DNA of 64,000 nucleotides from Pontixanthobacter gangjinensis (lineage in GTDB: Bacteria > Pseudomonadota > Alphaproteobacteria > Sphingomonadales > Sphingomonadaceae). The position numbers were made by a program, and so were the translations under genes. Location: positions 1,947,772 to 2,011,771 of the forward strand of contig NZ_WTYS01000001.1 in NCBI RefSeq assembly GCF_009827545.1. Direction: 5' to 3'. Within the stretch, counting starts at the first letter, position 1. Each line of letters opens with the position of its first letter. Shown here one piece after another: positions 22,799-32,125 of the stretch. The notes under the pieces are model-generated. The model was not told the DNA's origin. It made no database searches and saw nothing but the letters and a program-made list of their open reading frames with translations.

Positions 22799-23566
22799 CT
22801 ACGCTCTCAATCGCCAACCGGTCTTGAAGATGAATGCGATAATGGTGACGCAAAGAGCCAGAAATGACATCGTGATCCCGAATGAAACCCAAATGTTGAT
22901 ATCGGACACTTCGTAAAAGGTCCAACGAAGGCCATTCACCAGATAGACTATGGGGTTGAACAAGGCCAAGCTGCGCCATGGCTCTGGCAGCATTTCAATA
23001 GAGTAGAATGTGCCCCCAAGAAAAGTCAGCGGCAGCAAAAACAATTGCGGAATAATGCCGAGCTTTTCAAAACTATCAGCCCAGACGCCGAGGATGAATC
23101 CAAACAGCGAGAAGCTTGCTGCAACCAGCATTATGAAGCCAATCGCGAGTAACGGATGGGCGATCGTATAATCGACGAACAGCGTTGCTGTGCCCAGAAT
23201 GATCGTCGCAAGGATTAGTGATTTGGTTGCCGCTGCACCGACAAATCCGACCAGAGTTTCTGCGACTCCCACAGGCGCTGACAACAACTCGTAAATTGTG
23301 CCGGTAAAACGCGGCATATAGATCCCGAAACTGGCGTTCGATGTACTTTCGCTTAGCAGCGTCAGCAGCAGTAAGCCGGGCACGATAAACGCGCCATAAC
23401 TGACCCCGCCCAGATCTGGCATCTGGCTACCAATTGCCGAACCGAAAACGATAAAATACAGCGATGTCGTGAGCACAGGCGCAAGGATAGACTGCATAGC
23501 CGTACGCATAGCACGCATTAATTCGCGGGTATAAATCGCCCACGCGCTGCGGAAATTAAAGCCCAT
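22799..23566 (-). CDS. ABC-2 type transporter permease (YadH-like)
   Basis: 255 residues with about six transmembrane helices. The family pattern includes the N-terminal cytosolic RSAWAIYTRELMRAMRT and the late motif FLGGTFYSIEMLPEPWRSLALFNPIVYLVNGLRW, typical of the YadH/NodJ/DrrB type. It works with the ATPase directly upstream; the ATPase stop and this start overlap by one base (TGATG), so the two are coupled. The transported substrate cannot be read from sequence. It converges closely on the TSUP gene (two bases between stops). Confidence 0.9.
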   Translation of the reverse strand: MGFNFRSAWAIYTRELMRAMRTAMQSILAPVLTTSLYFIVFGSAIGSQMPDLGGVSYGAFIVPGLLLLTLLSESTSNASFGIYMPRFTGTIYELLSAPVGVAETLVGFVGAAATKSLILATIILGTATLFVDYTIAHPLLAIGFIMLVAASFSLFGFILGVWADSFEKLGIIPQLFLLPLTFLGGTFYSIEMLPEPWRSLALFNPIVYLVNGLRWTFYEVSDINIWVSFGITMSFLALCVTIIAFIFKTGWRLRA

Positions 23567-24513
23567 CAGGCTGACTCCCCTTCGCGCTGTTCGACAAGGT
23601 CCACGAAAATATCCTCGAGGCTCGATTCCTTGATGTCGATACCGACGTAATCGATACCTGCAAAGGTCAGCGCCTTGGTGAGTTCCGCCACTTCAGCTTT
23701 ACCCTTCCCACTACCGTCGCCGCCGCGATAAATAATTTCCATCCCGTCGTCTGACAAATGCACCGGCAGTGCGGCAATACTGGCAGGCAATTGAGATTGT
23801 TTGGACGCCAGGACGATCGCCGCCTCGGTCCGCCCAAGCCGGCGCATCATCGCCGCCTTGTTGTCGATCATCAGGATCTTTCCGTCCCGGATAATTCCGA
23901 CACGGTCAGCCATTTCCTCAGCCTCTTCGATGTAATGGGTGGTGAGAATAATTGTAACGCCAAGCTCTCGCATCGCGCCGATCAATTTCCACATGTCGCG
24001 GCGCAATTCGACATCCACTCCGGCAGTCGGCTCGTCGAGAAACAACAGATCCGGTTCATGCGCGAGAGCTTTGGCGATCAAAACCCGTCGCTTCATACCG
24101 CCGGATAGCGCACGAATTTGTTCGGATCGCTTTTCCCACAGGCTAAGTGATCGAAGTATTTCCTCAATTCGCGTTGCATTGGGGGCGAGGCCAAACAGGC
24201 CTCTCGAATAGGCAACAGACCGTTCCACCTGTTCGAACATATCGGTGGCCAGTTCCTGTGGCACCAAGCCAATCCTTGCGCGGGCGGAGCGCCAGTTTTG
24301 CGACAAATCATCACCAAAGGCCCTGATGGTTCCGGCGGTTGGCCGCACCAATCCGCAGACCGCCCCGATCAAGGTGGTCTTTCCTGCGCCGTTGGGACCG
24401 AGCAAAGCGAAAATCTCGCCCTGCTTGATCGTCAAATCAACTGAATCAAGCGCCTTATGGCCGCCTGCATAGACCTTGCTCAGGCCCACTATTTCTAGAA
24501 TCGTTTCGCTCAC
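23566..24513 (-). CDS. ABC-2 type transporter ATP-binding protein (YadG-like)
   Basis: 315 residues. Walker A is GPNGAGKTT (residues 39-47), the signature ALSGGMKRRVLIAKALAH, Walker B LLFLDEPTAGVD, and the switch His in TTHYIEEAEEMADRVGII. A roughly 100-residue C-terminal extension ends EDIFVDLVEQREGES, as in DrrA/YadG-type exporters. It pairs with the permease downstream to form a homodimeric ABC exporter at the inner membrane. It lies 46 bases downstream of queA on the same strand and may be co-transcribed with it. Confidence 0.93.
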   Translation of the reverse strand: MSETILEIVGLSKVYAGGHKALDSVDLTIKQGEIFALLGPNGAGKTTLIGAVCGLVRPTAGTIRAFGDDLSQNWRSARARIGLVPQELATDMFEQVERSVAYSRGLFGLAPNATRIEEILRSLSLWEKRSEQIRALSGGMKRRVLIAKALAHEPDLLFLDEPTAGVDVELRRDMWKLIGAMRELGVTIILTTHYIEEAEEMADRVGIIRDGKILMIDNKAAMMRRLGRTEAAIVLASKQSQLPASIAALPVHLSDDGMEIIYRGGDGSGKGKAEVAELTKALTFAGIDYVGIDIKESSLEDIFVDLVEQREGESA

Positions 24514-24559
24514 TGGTGCACCTTGGGGCTAGGTCAAACTATTGCAAGCTCGATACGCA

Positions 24560-25588
24560 TTACGGCAATAAAATGCTCGAATCACCATAACTGTAGAAGC
24601 GATATTTCTCGGCTACTGCGTGAGCATAGACATCCTGCATCACCTCACGGCCCATCAGCGCGCTAACGAGCATAAACAGAGTCGACTTAGGCAAATGAAA
24701 ATTGGTCATTAACCCGTCAATGGCTCTGAACTTATACCCCGGCGTAATGAAAATGGATGTATCACCCTCGAACGAGTGGATGATCCCGTCTTTGGTGGCA
24801 GCGCTTTCGAGCAATCGCAAGCTAGTGGTCCCGACAGAAATGACACGATTTCCGGCGGCTCTCGCTTTATTCAATCGGTCAGCGACAACCTGCTCAATTC
24901 TGCCCCATTCGGCGTGCATTTGATGATTGTCGGTGTCGTCTACTTTTACTGGCAGAAAGGTCCCCGCGCCGACATGGAGGGTTAGCGTCTCGCGAATAAC
25001 CCCTCGGGCATCTAGTGCATCGAGCAATTGGGGAGTGAAATGAAGCGCGGCGGTTGGAGCTGCAACGGCGCCATCCTTCTCTGCAAAGATTGTTTGATAG
25101 TCAGACCGGTCACGCTCGTCAGTCGGCCGCTTGCTGGCGATATAGGGAGGGAGCGGCATCCGCCCGGCCCGTTCAAGCAATATTTCAACAGGTTCTTCGC
25201 CATTGAATTTCAGCGTGAACGAGCCATCAGGATGGCGTTGTTCAGCTACGGCACTGACCCCGCCGCCAAATTCGATAATGTCATTGTTCTTAAGGCGCTT
25301 TGCATTCCGAATGAACGCCTGCCAGCGGCGCAGATCAATCCGCTTATGCAGCGTCGCGCCAATCTTCGCTTCTCCACGCTTTCCTTCCAACTGGGCAGGA
25401 ATTACACGGGTGTCGTTGAATACCAACACGTCGCCTGGCTTAAGGATCGACGGCAAATCAATCACCGATCGATTGTCGAAATCATTACCAGAGCGCGCAA
25501 CCAGCATTTTTGCAGCATGTCGCGGCGACACTGGCCGCAAAGCAATCAATTCCTGCGGCAATTCAAAGTCGAACAGATCAACTTGCAT
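24560..25588 (-). CDS. queA: S-adenosylmethionine:tRNA ribosyltransferase-isomerase
   Basis: Adds the epoxycyclopentane moiety from SAM to preQ1-modified tRNA, making epoxyqueuosine. 342 residues, full length. Seen: MQVDLFDFELPQELIALRPVSPRHAAKML at the N-terminus, the conserved LKPGDVLVFNDTRVIPAQL, ALHFTPQLLDAL ... LTLHVGAGTFLPV, and ending in FHLPKSTLFMLVSALMG ... YRFYSYGDSSIL. It follows the cyclophilin gene by 50 bases. tgt acts one step earlier in the same pathway and lies downstream on the same strand. Confidence 0.96.
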   Translation of the reverse strand: MQVDLFDFELPQELIALRPVSPRHAAKMLVARSGNDFDNRSVIDLPSILKPGDVLVFNDTRVIPAQLEGKRGEAKIGATLHKRIDLRRWQAFIRNAKRLKNNDIIEFGGGVSAVAEQRHPDGSFTLKFNGEEPVEILLERAGRMPLPPYIASKRPTDERDRSDYQTIFAEKDGAVAAPTAALHFTPQLLDALDARGVIRETLTLHVGAGTFLPVKVDDTDNHQMHAEWGRIEQVVADRLNKARAAGNRVISVGTTSLRLLESAATKDGIIHSFEGDTSIFITPGYKFRAIDGLMTNFHLPKSTLFMLVSALMGREVMQDVYAHAVAEKYRFYSYGDSSILLP

Positions 25589-25638
25589 GTTGGTTCAACC
25601 AGTCACTGAATGGCGCAAAAAGCAGCGCGAGGAAGAAT

Positions 25639-26349
25639 TTACTCGCTAATCGGAGCGACCGGTGCAGTCGGCAAACTCAAGCTGGGCGGAGGCGCAATTG
25701 GCTGGGGCGCTGGCACAGGCTTATTGTCAGCCGCAATTGAGGCCTGCAAAATACGCGTCGGGTTCGCGGGTGGCTCGCCGCGGACAATTGCATCAACACC
25801 GTCCATACCCGAGATAACCCGACCGAAATTCGTGTACCGTTTGTCGAGCGAAAAGCGCGGGTAGAAGCTGATGAAGAATTGGCTGTTCGCGCTATCATCC
25901 GACTGCGCACGCGCCATCGAAACGGTCCCGCGCAAATGCGGCATCGGATTGAATTCAGCCTTGAGGTCTGGAAGCGGCGATCCACCCTGACCAGTGCCGG
26001 TCGGATCCCCTGTCTGGGCCATGAAGCCTTCAATTACGCGGTGAAAAATAATCCCGTCGTAAAACCCTTGGCGAGCGAGTGCTTTTACCCGTTCAATATG
26101 GGCTGGAGCCCATTGTTCCATCAGGCGGATTTGAACACGCTTGCCATTCGAAAGGTCGAGCACGAGAATATTGTCGCGATCTTCCTGCGCGTTGTAATTA
26201 ATCGGCTCGTAAACCTTCCTCACAGCCGGTGCTGGCGTTGCATCTTCTGTTGCTGTTGCTTCAGCTTCCGCGACATTTTGAGCGTTCGCAAGCAATGGCG
26301 TCAGGGCCAGCGAGAAAATTGCGCCAGCGGCGATCAGGCGTTTGAACAT
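25639..26349 (-). CDS. Periplasmic cyclophilin-type peptidylprolyl isomerase
   Basis: 236 residues. The N-terminal signal peptide MFKRLIAAGAIFSLALTPLLANA (cleavage about 23) and an Ala/Glu-rich linker precede the cyclophilin domain. Active-site elements are visible: FYDGIIFHRVIEGFMAQTGDPTGTG, GTVSMARAQSDDSANSQFFI, and YTNFGRVISGMD. The C-terminal tail is Pro-rich (APQPIAPPPSLSLPTAPVAPISE). It catalyses cis-trans isomerisation of prolyl bonds in exported proteins. It lies between coaD and queA on the minus strand. Confidence 0.94.
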   Translation of the reverse strand: MFKRLIAAGAIFSLALTPLLANAQNVAEAEATATEDATPAPAVRKVYEPINYNAQEDRDNILVLDLSNGKRVQIRLMEQWAPAHIERVKALARQGFYDGIIFHRVIEGFMAQTGDPTGTGQGGSPLPDLKAEFNPMPHLRGTVSMARAQSDDSANSQFFISFYPRFSLDKRYTNFGRVISGMDGVDAIVRGEPPANPTRILQASIAADNKPVPAPQPIAPPPSLSLPTAPVAPISE

Positions 26350-26453
26350 GGTTTTTCCGTCATTTGTAAATTGGACAAACGCCGTCTAGCGGGGCGCGGC
26401 TGTCGGTTCAATGAATGATCTTCACGCAAGGCGAGCTGAAAACATCAAGCCGT

Positions 26454-26966
26454 CTAATAGTCGCCCAATTGCCCGAGCTTTTTGACCCGCGCAACGACAT
26501 CATCGCGCACGTCTGCGCTGACAAAAGGTGTAATATCGCCGCCGAACAGGGCAATTTCTTTAACCAGCTTCGAGGCAATAGGCTGCAAGGAAACGTCAGC
26601 CATCAAAAACACCGTTTCGATTTCATCGTTGATCTGCTGATTCATCCCCGCCATTTGATATTCATATTCAAAATCAGCGACCGCACGAAGTCCGCGTACA
26701 ATAACGTTCGCGCCCTGCTTGGCCGCAAATTTCATCAACAGAGCATTGAAGCCGACGATCTCGACATTCTCAATCCCGAGATTTGCAACTTCGCGCTGGA
26801 CCATTTCCATCCGCTCACCAGTGCTAAACATCGGGTTCTTTGAGGGATTCGTGGTCACCCCGATGATTAATCGGTCCACCAAACTGGCCCCCCGCCGGAT
26901 GATGTCGGCATGGCCCAGCGTGATAGGATCAAAAGTGCCGGGGTAGATTCCTATTCTCTCATTCAC
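26454..26966 (-). CDS. coaD: Phosphopantetheine adenylyltransferase
   Basis: Transfers AMP to 4'-phosphopantetheine, the penultimate step of CoA synthesis. 170 residues from a GTG start at 26966 that overlaps the upstream gene's TGA as GTGA. Seen: IGIYPGTFDPITLGHADII with the nucleotidyltransferase T-x-G-H motif, VIVRGLRAVADFEYEYQMAGMN, and the C-terminal KEIALFGGDITPFVSADV. No in-frame ATG lies nearby, so the GTG start is well supported. It is coupled to the prenyl synthase upstream and followed by the cyclophilin gene after 104 bases. Confidence 0.95.
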   Translation of the reverse strand: MNERIGIYPGTFDPITLGHADIIRRGASLVDRLIIGVTTNPSKNPMFSTGERMEMVQREVANLGIENVEIVGFNALLMKFAAKQGANVIVRGLRAVADFEYEYQMAGMNQQINDEIETVFLMADVSLQPIASKLVKEIALFGGDITPFVSADVRDDVVARVKKLGQLGDY

Positions 26967-27871
26967 CGATCTCTCTCCACAATAAACCGCGCTAGCGCTC
27001 TTAGCAGCGTCGCCTCTTCGCCGTAATTTGCCAGGTGGCCATTTGCTTGCTCGACCAGCGCATTGGCTTGGTTGCGTGCGCCATCCGCCCCCATCAGGGT
27101 CACGAAAGTCTGTTTGCCCTGCTCATCATCCTTGCGCAGCGCCTTGCCCGCCTTTGCCTCATCGCCGTCATGATCTAGCAGATCATCGGCGATTTGAAAC
27201 GCCAGCCCAATATCACGAGCATAGGCCCGCAAATGCGCGCGACCTTCGGGCGAGACATGACCCAGAATTGCACCCATTTCGACCGAGGCGGCCAAAAGAG
27301 CGCCCGTCTTGAGCTGTTGTAGACGGGTTATGGCCTGTAGATCATAATTCGAATGTTCGGCGGCCATGTCCATCATCTGGCCGCCTGCCATCCCGCTCAT
27401 TCCGCTAGCTCTGGCCAAAGTCGCGATCAATTCGGCCCTGGTAAAAGGATCCCCGCTGATGCTTTCGTCCGACAAAATTTCGAATGCCAACGCATGAAGA
27501 GAATCCCCCGCGAGCACGGCGGTCGCCTCATCAAATTGCTTATGCAAAGTCGCCTTGCCATGGCGTAAATCATCATCATCCATGCACGGAAGATCATCGT
27601 GAATCAGCGAATAGACATGGATCGCCTCGACCGCGCATCCTGCGCGCACGGCGGCATCACGATCCACACCGAACATTTGTGCCGTCGCAGCAACGAGCAA
27701 AGGCCGGACACGCTTGCCCCCACCAATGGACGCATAGCGCATTGCCTCAACCAACCGCGCTCGAGTATCGTCAGGCACCGGCATAAACGCATCAAATGCA
27801 GAATCAACATCGGCCTGAATCGCCGCGAGGCCCTCAGCCAAAACATCTGAAGCTGCCAATTCTACGGACAT
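26963..27871 (-). CDS. ispA: Polyprenyl synthetase, probably farnesyl/geranyl diphosphate synthase
   Basis: Head-to-tail condensation of isopentenyl diphosphate with allylic diphosphates. 302 residues. The first aspartate-rich motif is HDDLPCMDDDD (from residue 91), with the four-residue spacing typical of bacterial FPP synthases, and the second is IADDLLDHDGDEAKAGK. GGKRVRPLLV is the IPP-binding site. The neighbour xseB upstream matches the widespread xseB-ispA pairing, which supports the IspA call over longer-chain synthases. The start follows the xseB stop directly (TGAGATG). Confidence 0.9.
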   Translation of the reverse strand: MSVELAASDVLAEGLAAIQADVDSAFDAFMPVPDDTRARLVEAMRYASIGGGKRVRPLLVAATAQMFGVDRDAAVRAGCAVEAIHVYSLIHDDLPCMDDDDLRHGKATLHKQFDEATAVLAGDSLHALAFEILSDESISGDPFTRAELIATLARASGMSGMAGGQMMDMAAEHSNYDLQAITRLQQLKTGALLAASVEMGAILGHVSPEGRAHLRAYARDIGLAFQIADDLLDHDGDEAKAGKALRKDDEQGKQTFVTLMGADGARNQANALVEQANGHLANYGEEATLLRALARFIVERDR

Positions 27872-27872
27872 C

Positions 27873-28124
27873 TCAGCTGTCCGAATCGAAGGGAACTGTG
27901 GAGGCAGCCTTCCCGTCCGGTCCCGCCACGATTTTCTCGATCCGCGCCTGCGCAGAATCTAGCCGCGCCTGACAATGTTGGCGCAGCTTTTCACCGCGCT
28001 CGTAAAGGTCAATCGAATCGTCGAGAGGAACTTCGCCACTTTCGAGTTTTCTGACGACCTCCTCCAACTCGCGCAGAGCGCTTTCAAACGTCAATTCGGC
28101 AATGTCATTAGATAGCTCATTCAT
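27873..28124 (-). CDS. xseB: Exodeoxyribonuclease VII small subunit
   Basis: 83 residues from ATG 28124. It is a two-helix protein with the family core FESALRELEEVVRKLESGEVPLDDSIDLYERGEKLRQHCQARLDSAQARIEKI. Partner of XseA (not in the window) in degrading single-stranded DNA. The start is uncertain: no good Shine-Dalgarno precedes this ATG, and GTG at 28145 or TTG at 28169 would add 7 or 15 residues; AAGGGAG lies just before the GTG. First gene of the minus-strand chain xseB, ispA, coaD. Confidence 0.92.
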   Translation of the reverse strand: MNELSNDIAELTFESALRELEEVVRKLESGEVPLDDSIDLYERGEKLRQHCQARLDSAQARIEKIVAGPDGKAASTVPFDSDS

Positions 28125-28233
28125 GGAGGGAGCATTGACGGGCACCGCTCCCTTGGTCAAGTTGCGCAATTGATTTTGGGTGGCTAGTTCCGGCGAACGG
28201 GTTTCGGCTCATCTGATCAACAGGGGCAGAATT

Positions 28234-28629
28234 ATGAAGTGGATTATCGCCTATGTCGGCGCGGCGATTTCGTTTGGCGCGCTGGATGCGATTTGGTTGC
28301 GCTGGGCTGGCCCTAATTTTTATCGCCCAGCAATTGGTGAACTGATGGCTGACAGTTTTAGAGTCGGGCCAGCGGCAATTTTCTATCTTCTCTACATCGC
28401 CGGTATCGTCTGGTTCGCAATTAGGCCGGGACTGGAGAATGGCTTGCCCGCTGCAGCATTAAACGGCGCGCTGCTTGGTGCGTTGTGCTACGCTACATAT
28501 GACATGACCAATCAAGCCACTTTAAAAGTCTGGCCGACTTACATCACTATCGCTGATATTTGCTGGGGTGCGTTTGCCACTTCCGTTGCTGCCACCGTAG
28601 CAACATTTCTGGTTCATAAATTGGGTTGA
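28234..28629 (+). CDS. DUF2177 family membrane protein
   Basis: 131 residues with four predicted transmembrane helices. The family pattern is the N-terminal FGALDAIWLRWAGPNFYRPAIGELM, then IAGIVWFAIRPGLE, ALNGALLGALCYATYDMTNQATLKVWP and IADICWGAFATSVAATVATF. DUF2177 has no assigned function. The start at ATG 28234 is preceded by CAGGGG and fits the family start; the open frame upstream is ignored. It diverges from xseB and is five bases upstream of another membrane protein gene. Confidence 0.88.
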   Translation: MKWIIAYVGAAISFGALDAIWLRWAGPNFYRPAIGELMADSFRVGPAAIFYLLYIAGIVWFAIRPGLENGLPAAALNGALLGALCYATYDMTNQATLKVWPTYITIADICWGAFATSVAATVATFLVHKLG

Positions 28630-28634
28630 AATAG

Positions 28635-29315
28635 ATGTTTATCGGACATTGGGCACCGGCCTTAGTTGCCGCAGCTGCCAGCAAGCGCGCCCCTAAACTC
28701 AGCACCTTGTTTATTGCAGCGCAATTGGTTGATTGGGGTTTCTTCGCGCTAGCCACAATTGGTGTGGAAAAGATGCGCGTGGTGCCCGGAACAACGGAAA
28801 TGAACCCGCTCGACCTTTATTATATGCCCTTCACTCATAGTCTGGTCGGCTCGGCCTTTTGGGCAATGGGCTTCATGTTTATCCTGTTGATGGCGAAACG
28901 CGACATGGTGACTGCGCTGATAGGCGGCCTGATTGTTATGTCGCACTGGTTCATCGATTTGCTGGTACATCGCCCCGATTTGACCTTAGCTGGCGGCGAT
29001 ATTTCTTATGGCTTTGGTCTTTGGAATTATCCCGTCGTCGCAATTGCGTTGGAACTTGGCATCACATTTGCTGCGTTCTTATGGTATCTCAAGCGGACAA
29101 CCGGCCCTATTATGCCACCGTGGATATTGCTCGCGTTCCTGCTCGTCATACAGGCGGTCAATTGGTTCGGCCCGCAGCCCACCGAAGCGAATTTGATGCT
29201 ATATCTGTCAGCTTTGGTCTCGTTCGGCCTTGCAGCTTGGATTGCCCATTGGGTGGGGGATACAAGGCGGCATATCCATGAACGGGGACTAGCGGCAGCC
29301 AGTAGGCGGCGCTAA
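28635..29315 (+). CDS. Polytopic membrane protein, YdjM-like metal-dependent hydrolase type
   Basis: 226 residues with about six hydrophobic helices. His residues near the N-terminus (FIGHWAPALVAAA), in YMPFTHSLVGSAFWAMG and in VMSHWFIDLLVHRPD form the spaced His/Asp pattern of inner-membrane YdjM/DUF457-type putative metal hydrolases, though overall similarity cannot be judged by eye. It is five bases downstream of the DUF2177 gene, and the pair is probably co-transcribed. The next gene, purL, starts ten bases after its stop, so read-through into purL is possible. Confidence 0.65.
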   Translation: MFIGHWAPALVAAAASKRAPKLSTLFIAAQLVDWGFFALATIGVEKMRVVPGTTEMNPLDLYYMPFTHSLVGSAFWAMGFMFILLMAKRDMVTALIGGLIVMSHWFIDLLVHRPDLTLAGGDISYGFGLWNYPVVAIALELGITFAAFLWYLKRTTGPIMPPWILLAFLLVIQAVNWFGPQPTEANLMLYLSALVSFGLAAWIAHWVGDTRRHIHERGLAAASRRR

Positions 29316-29324
29316 AGGCGCTGC

Positions 29325-31655
29325 ATGTCAAAGAATCCCGACCCGATTACGCCCGAAGTCGTCGAAACGCACGGTTTTAGCCCCGAAGAATATGAGCGCG
29401 TTCTGGCCGCTTTGGGCCGCGAGCCCAACTTGGTCGAACTCGGAATTTTCTCGGTAATGTGGTCAGAGCATTGCTCGTACAAATCATCGCGGTTCCACCT
29501 GAAGAAACTTCCGACCGAGGCGCCGTGGGTAATTTGCGGCCCGGGCGAGAATGCCGGCGTGATAGATATCGGGGATAATCAGGCAGCTATCTTCAAGATG
29601 GAGAGCCACAACCACCCTTCTTATATCGAACCCTATCAGGGCGCGGCGACCGGAGTGGGCGGGATATTGCGCGATGTATTCACCATGGGTGCACGCCCAG
29701 TTGCCAATTTGAACGCACTGCGGTTCGGTTCTCCTGATCACCCCAAAATGAAGCACCTTGTCAAAGGCGTGGTTGCGGGGATCGGCGGATATGGCAATTG
29801 CGTTGGCGTCCCGACGGTCGGCGGAGAAACCAATTTTCATCCAGCGTATGACGGCAATATTCTCGTCAATGCAATGACTGTAGGGGTGGCTGATCAAGAC
29901 AAGATTTTCTATTCCGCAGCAACAGGTATCGGCAATCCGATTGTCTATGTCGGATCCAAAACTGGCCGCGACGGCATCCACGGCGCGACTATGGCCAGCG
30001 CCGATTTCAGCGACGACATCGAAGAGAAGCGCCCCACTGTCCAGGTTGGCGATCCATTTGTTGAAAAGCTGCTGATCGAAGCTTGTCTCGAATTGATGGC
30101 CACAGATGCCATCGTCGCTATTCAAGATATGGGAGCGGCTGGACTGACCTCATCGAGCGTCGAAATGGCCACCAATGGCAAGACCGGTATCCGTCTCGAC
30201 ATGAACAAGGTGCCGTGCCGCGAAGATGGCATGACCCCGTATGAGATGATGCTGAGCGAGAGCCAAGAGCGGATGCTGATGGTTCTCAAGCCAGGCAAAG
30301 AGGCCATGGCGGCTGCCATCTTCGAGAAATGGGAGTTGGATTTCGCTGTGATCGGCGAAGTCACCGACACGCGTCATATGGTGCTGGAATTCGATGGCGC
30401 GGTTGTGTGCGACATCCCGCTTGGACCGCTCGCGTCGGATGCGCCGGAATATGAACGGCCCTATATCTCGAAGGACGAATATAAAGCATGGGCCGGGATT
30501 CCATCGATCGACAAGGTCGAGGCGAGCGATGATCTAGGCGCTGAATTGCTGCATATGTTGGGCACACCTGCCCTCGCCTCGCGCCGGTGGATTTGGGAGC
30601 AATATGACAGCCAGGTAGGCGCAGACACCTTGCAGAAATCGGGCGGCGATGCGGCGGTTGTCCGCGTTCACGGCACCGACAAAGCATTGGCGATGTCAAC
30701 CGATTGCAACCCCCGCTATTGCTATGCCGATCCATATGAAGGCGGCAAACAAGCGGTTGCGGAAACATACCGCAACCTTTCCGCAGTGGGTGCGCGGCCT
30801 CTGTCGATCACCAATTGTTTGAATTTCGGGAACCCGCAGCGCCCTGAAATTATGGCCCAATTCGTCGGTTGTCTCGAAGGGATGGGCGAGGCCTGTATCG
30901 CTCTCGATTTTCCGATCGTGAGCGGCAATGTTTCTCTGTATAATGAAAGCAAGGCTACGGGCGGTGGGAGCGCGATTTTGCCGACGCCAGCCATCGGCGG
31001 TGTCGGTCTGCTTGAAGATCACGATGTGATGGCCACCATCGCCTTTAAGGAAGAAGGCCAGGCGATTATCGTCCTTGGCGGCTTTACCGACAATGGCGAT
31101 GTATTGTGGAATGCCAAGGCGGACGAGCCAGACCTTGCAGCAATGCGTGCCGACGGTGCAATTGGCTCAATCGGATCGCATCTGGGCCAATCGACTTGGC
31201 TGCGCGAGGTGCGTGGCAAGGAAGATGGCGCCCCCCCGCCAACCGATTTGGCCATGGAGCGCCGCGTCGGAGAATTCGTACGCGATCTGGTTCAAAATTA
31301 TCGCTGCAATACCGTTCATGATATTTCCGACGGTGGTGCTGCAGTGGCGCTCGCTGAAATGTGCATGGCCAGCGGGATTGGCGCGCAAGTGCATACGCTC
31401 GGCGACACATTGCTCGATATGTTTGGTGAAGATCAGTCTCGGTATGTCATCACGCTTTCAATTACAGAACGCGAAGAGTGGGAAGCCTTCGAGGAAGAAT
31501 GTGAAGCAGCCGGTTTTAGCGCCGACTGGATAGGGTTCACCGGCGGTGACAAGCTGACATGGAAAGACGATGAAGACACCATCGTCGTCGATATTCCAGT
31601 CGCTGATTTGACGGCAGCGAATGAAAGTTTCTTCAAAATCTGGATGGAGGATTGA
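29325..31655 (+). CDS. purL: Phosphoribosylformylglycinamidine synthase, large (PurL) subunit
   Basis: ATP-dependent amidation of FGAR to FGAM in purine synthesis; in this small-form complex it needs PurS and PurQ, not in the window. 776 residues. Seen: [22 protein letters not shown] at the N-terminus (catalytic-site HCSYK), [32 protein letters not shown], and the glycine-rich repeats of the two AIRS-like halves ([30 protein letters not shown]). It follows the membrane pair with ten bases between and is followed by a decayed gene. Confidence 0.97.
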   Translation: MSKNPDPITPEVVETHGFSPEEYERVLAALGREPNLVELGIFSVMWSEHCSYKSSRFHLKKLPTEAPWVICGPGENAGVIDIGDNQAAIFKMESHNHPSYIEPYQGAATGVGGILRDVFTMGARPVANLNALRFGSPDHPKMKHLVKGVVAGIGGYGNCVGVPTVGGETNFHPAYDGNILVNAMTVGVADQDKIFYSAATGIGNPIVYVGSKTGRDGIHGATMASADFSDDIEEKRPTVQVGDPFVEKLLIEACLELMATDAIVAIQDMGAAGLTSSSVEMATNGKTGIRLDMNKVPCREDGMTPYEMMLSESQERMLMVLKPGKEAMAAAIFEKWELDFAVIGEVTDTRHMVLEFDGAVVCDIPLGPLASDAPEYERPYISKDEYKAWAGIPSIDKVEASDDLGAELLHMLGTPALASRRWIWEQYDSQVGADTLQKSGGDAAVVRVHGTDKALAMSTDCNPRYCYADPYEGGKQAVAETYRNLSAVGARPLSITNCLNFGNPQRPEIMAQFVGCLEGMGEACIALDFPIVSGNVSLYNESKATGGGSAILPTPAIGGVGLLEDHDVMATIAFKEEGQAIIVLGGFTDNGDVLWNAKADEPDLAAMRADGAIGSIGSHLGQSTWLREVRGKEDGAPPPTDLAMERRVGEFVRDLVQNYRCNTVHDISDGGAAVALAEMCMASGIGAQVHTLGDTLLDMFGEDQSRYVITLSITEREEWEAFEEECEAAGFSADWIGFTGGDKLTWKDDEDTIVVDIPVADLTAANESFFKIWMED

Positions 31656-32080
31656 GCGAGACACGGCTTCATCGGGGGCGGGATACTCGGGCACGCCGTC
31701 CGCTAAGAAGCTAGTGCTCAAAGATGGTTCGCGGGTTGTAGTTCGGCGCTATGCACGATGCTATCCGCGCTGAGATTGCCGATTCCGCCGTGATCTTGGT
31801 CGAATATAAGAATGTTCAGAAACCACTAGATGCCACGAATATTCCGTAATGATGGCAACTCACTTGATTCAGCCTTTAGCTAACCTGCGAGCAATCATTC
31901 AACTCACTGGGCAAGCCTAGGTAGGCTAGCTAAAGGAGCCCTCAAAACTGCCTTACCGAGATCGGCGAATGTAATCTTCGCTCTGCGGGATTGGAATTGG
32001 AGTTTTTCAACACGAAGAAATACGCGGTGGATTATAATTGCTCAGGGATCGAATTTGTCATTGGCAGAGAGCTTCGCTGA
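31652..32080 (+). pseudogene. Decayed DUF3052-type gene (multiple frameshifts and stops)
   Basis: This is the only gap over 300 bases. Reading it in shifting frames recovers a whole ancestral protein: SSGAGYSGTPSAKKLVLKDG from about 31669; then, after a shift, AMHDAIRAEIADSAVILVEY from about 31750; then LIQPLANLRAIIQLTGQ near 31870 followed by in-frame stops; and finally LTEIGECNLRSAGLELEF and GIEFVIGRELR ending at 32080. Start (GYSGTPLAKKLG-type) and end (WSGLKFVIRKELR-type) match my memory of DUF3052 proteins. At least three frame changes and several stops exclude function as a protein. The original start may be the TTG at 31652, overlapping the purL stop. Confidence 0.75.
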
Positions 32081-32125
32081 TCTTCAAGCCTTTTCATTGG
32101 GGTTAAACCGAGCGATAGGAGAGAT

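Noticed and set aside
31458-31721. 87-codon minus-strand frame covering the purL end and the DUF3052 relic
   Set aside because: Crosses purL in antisense; the relic reads in the plus direction.
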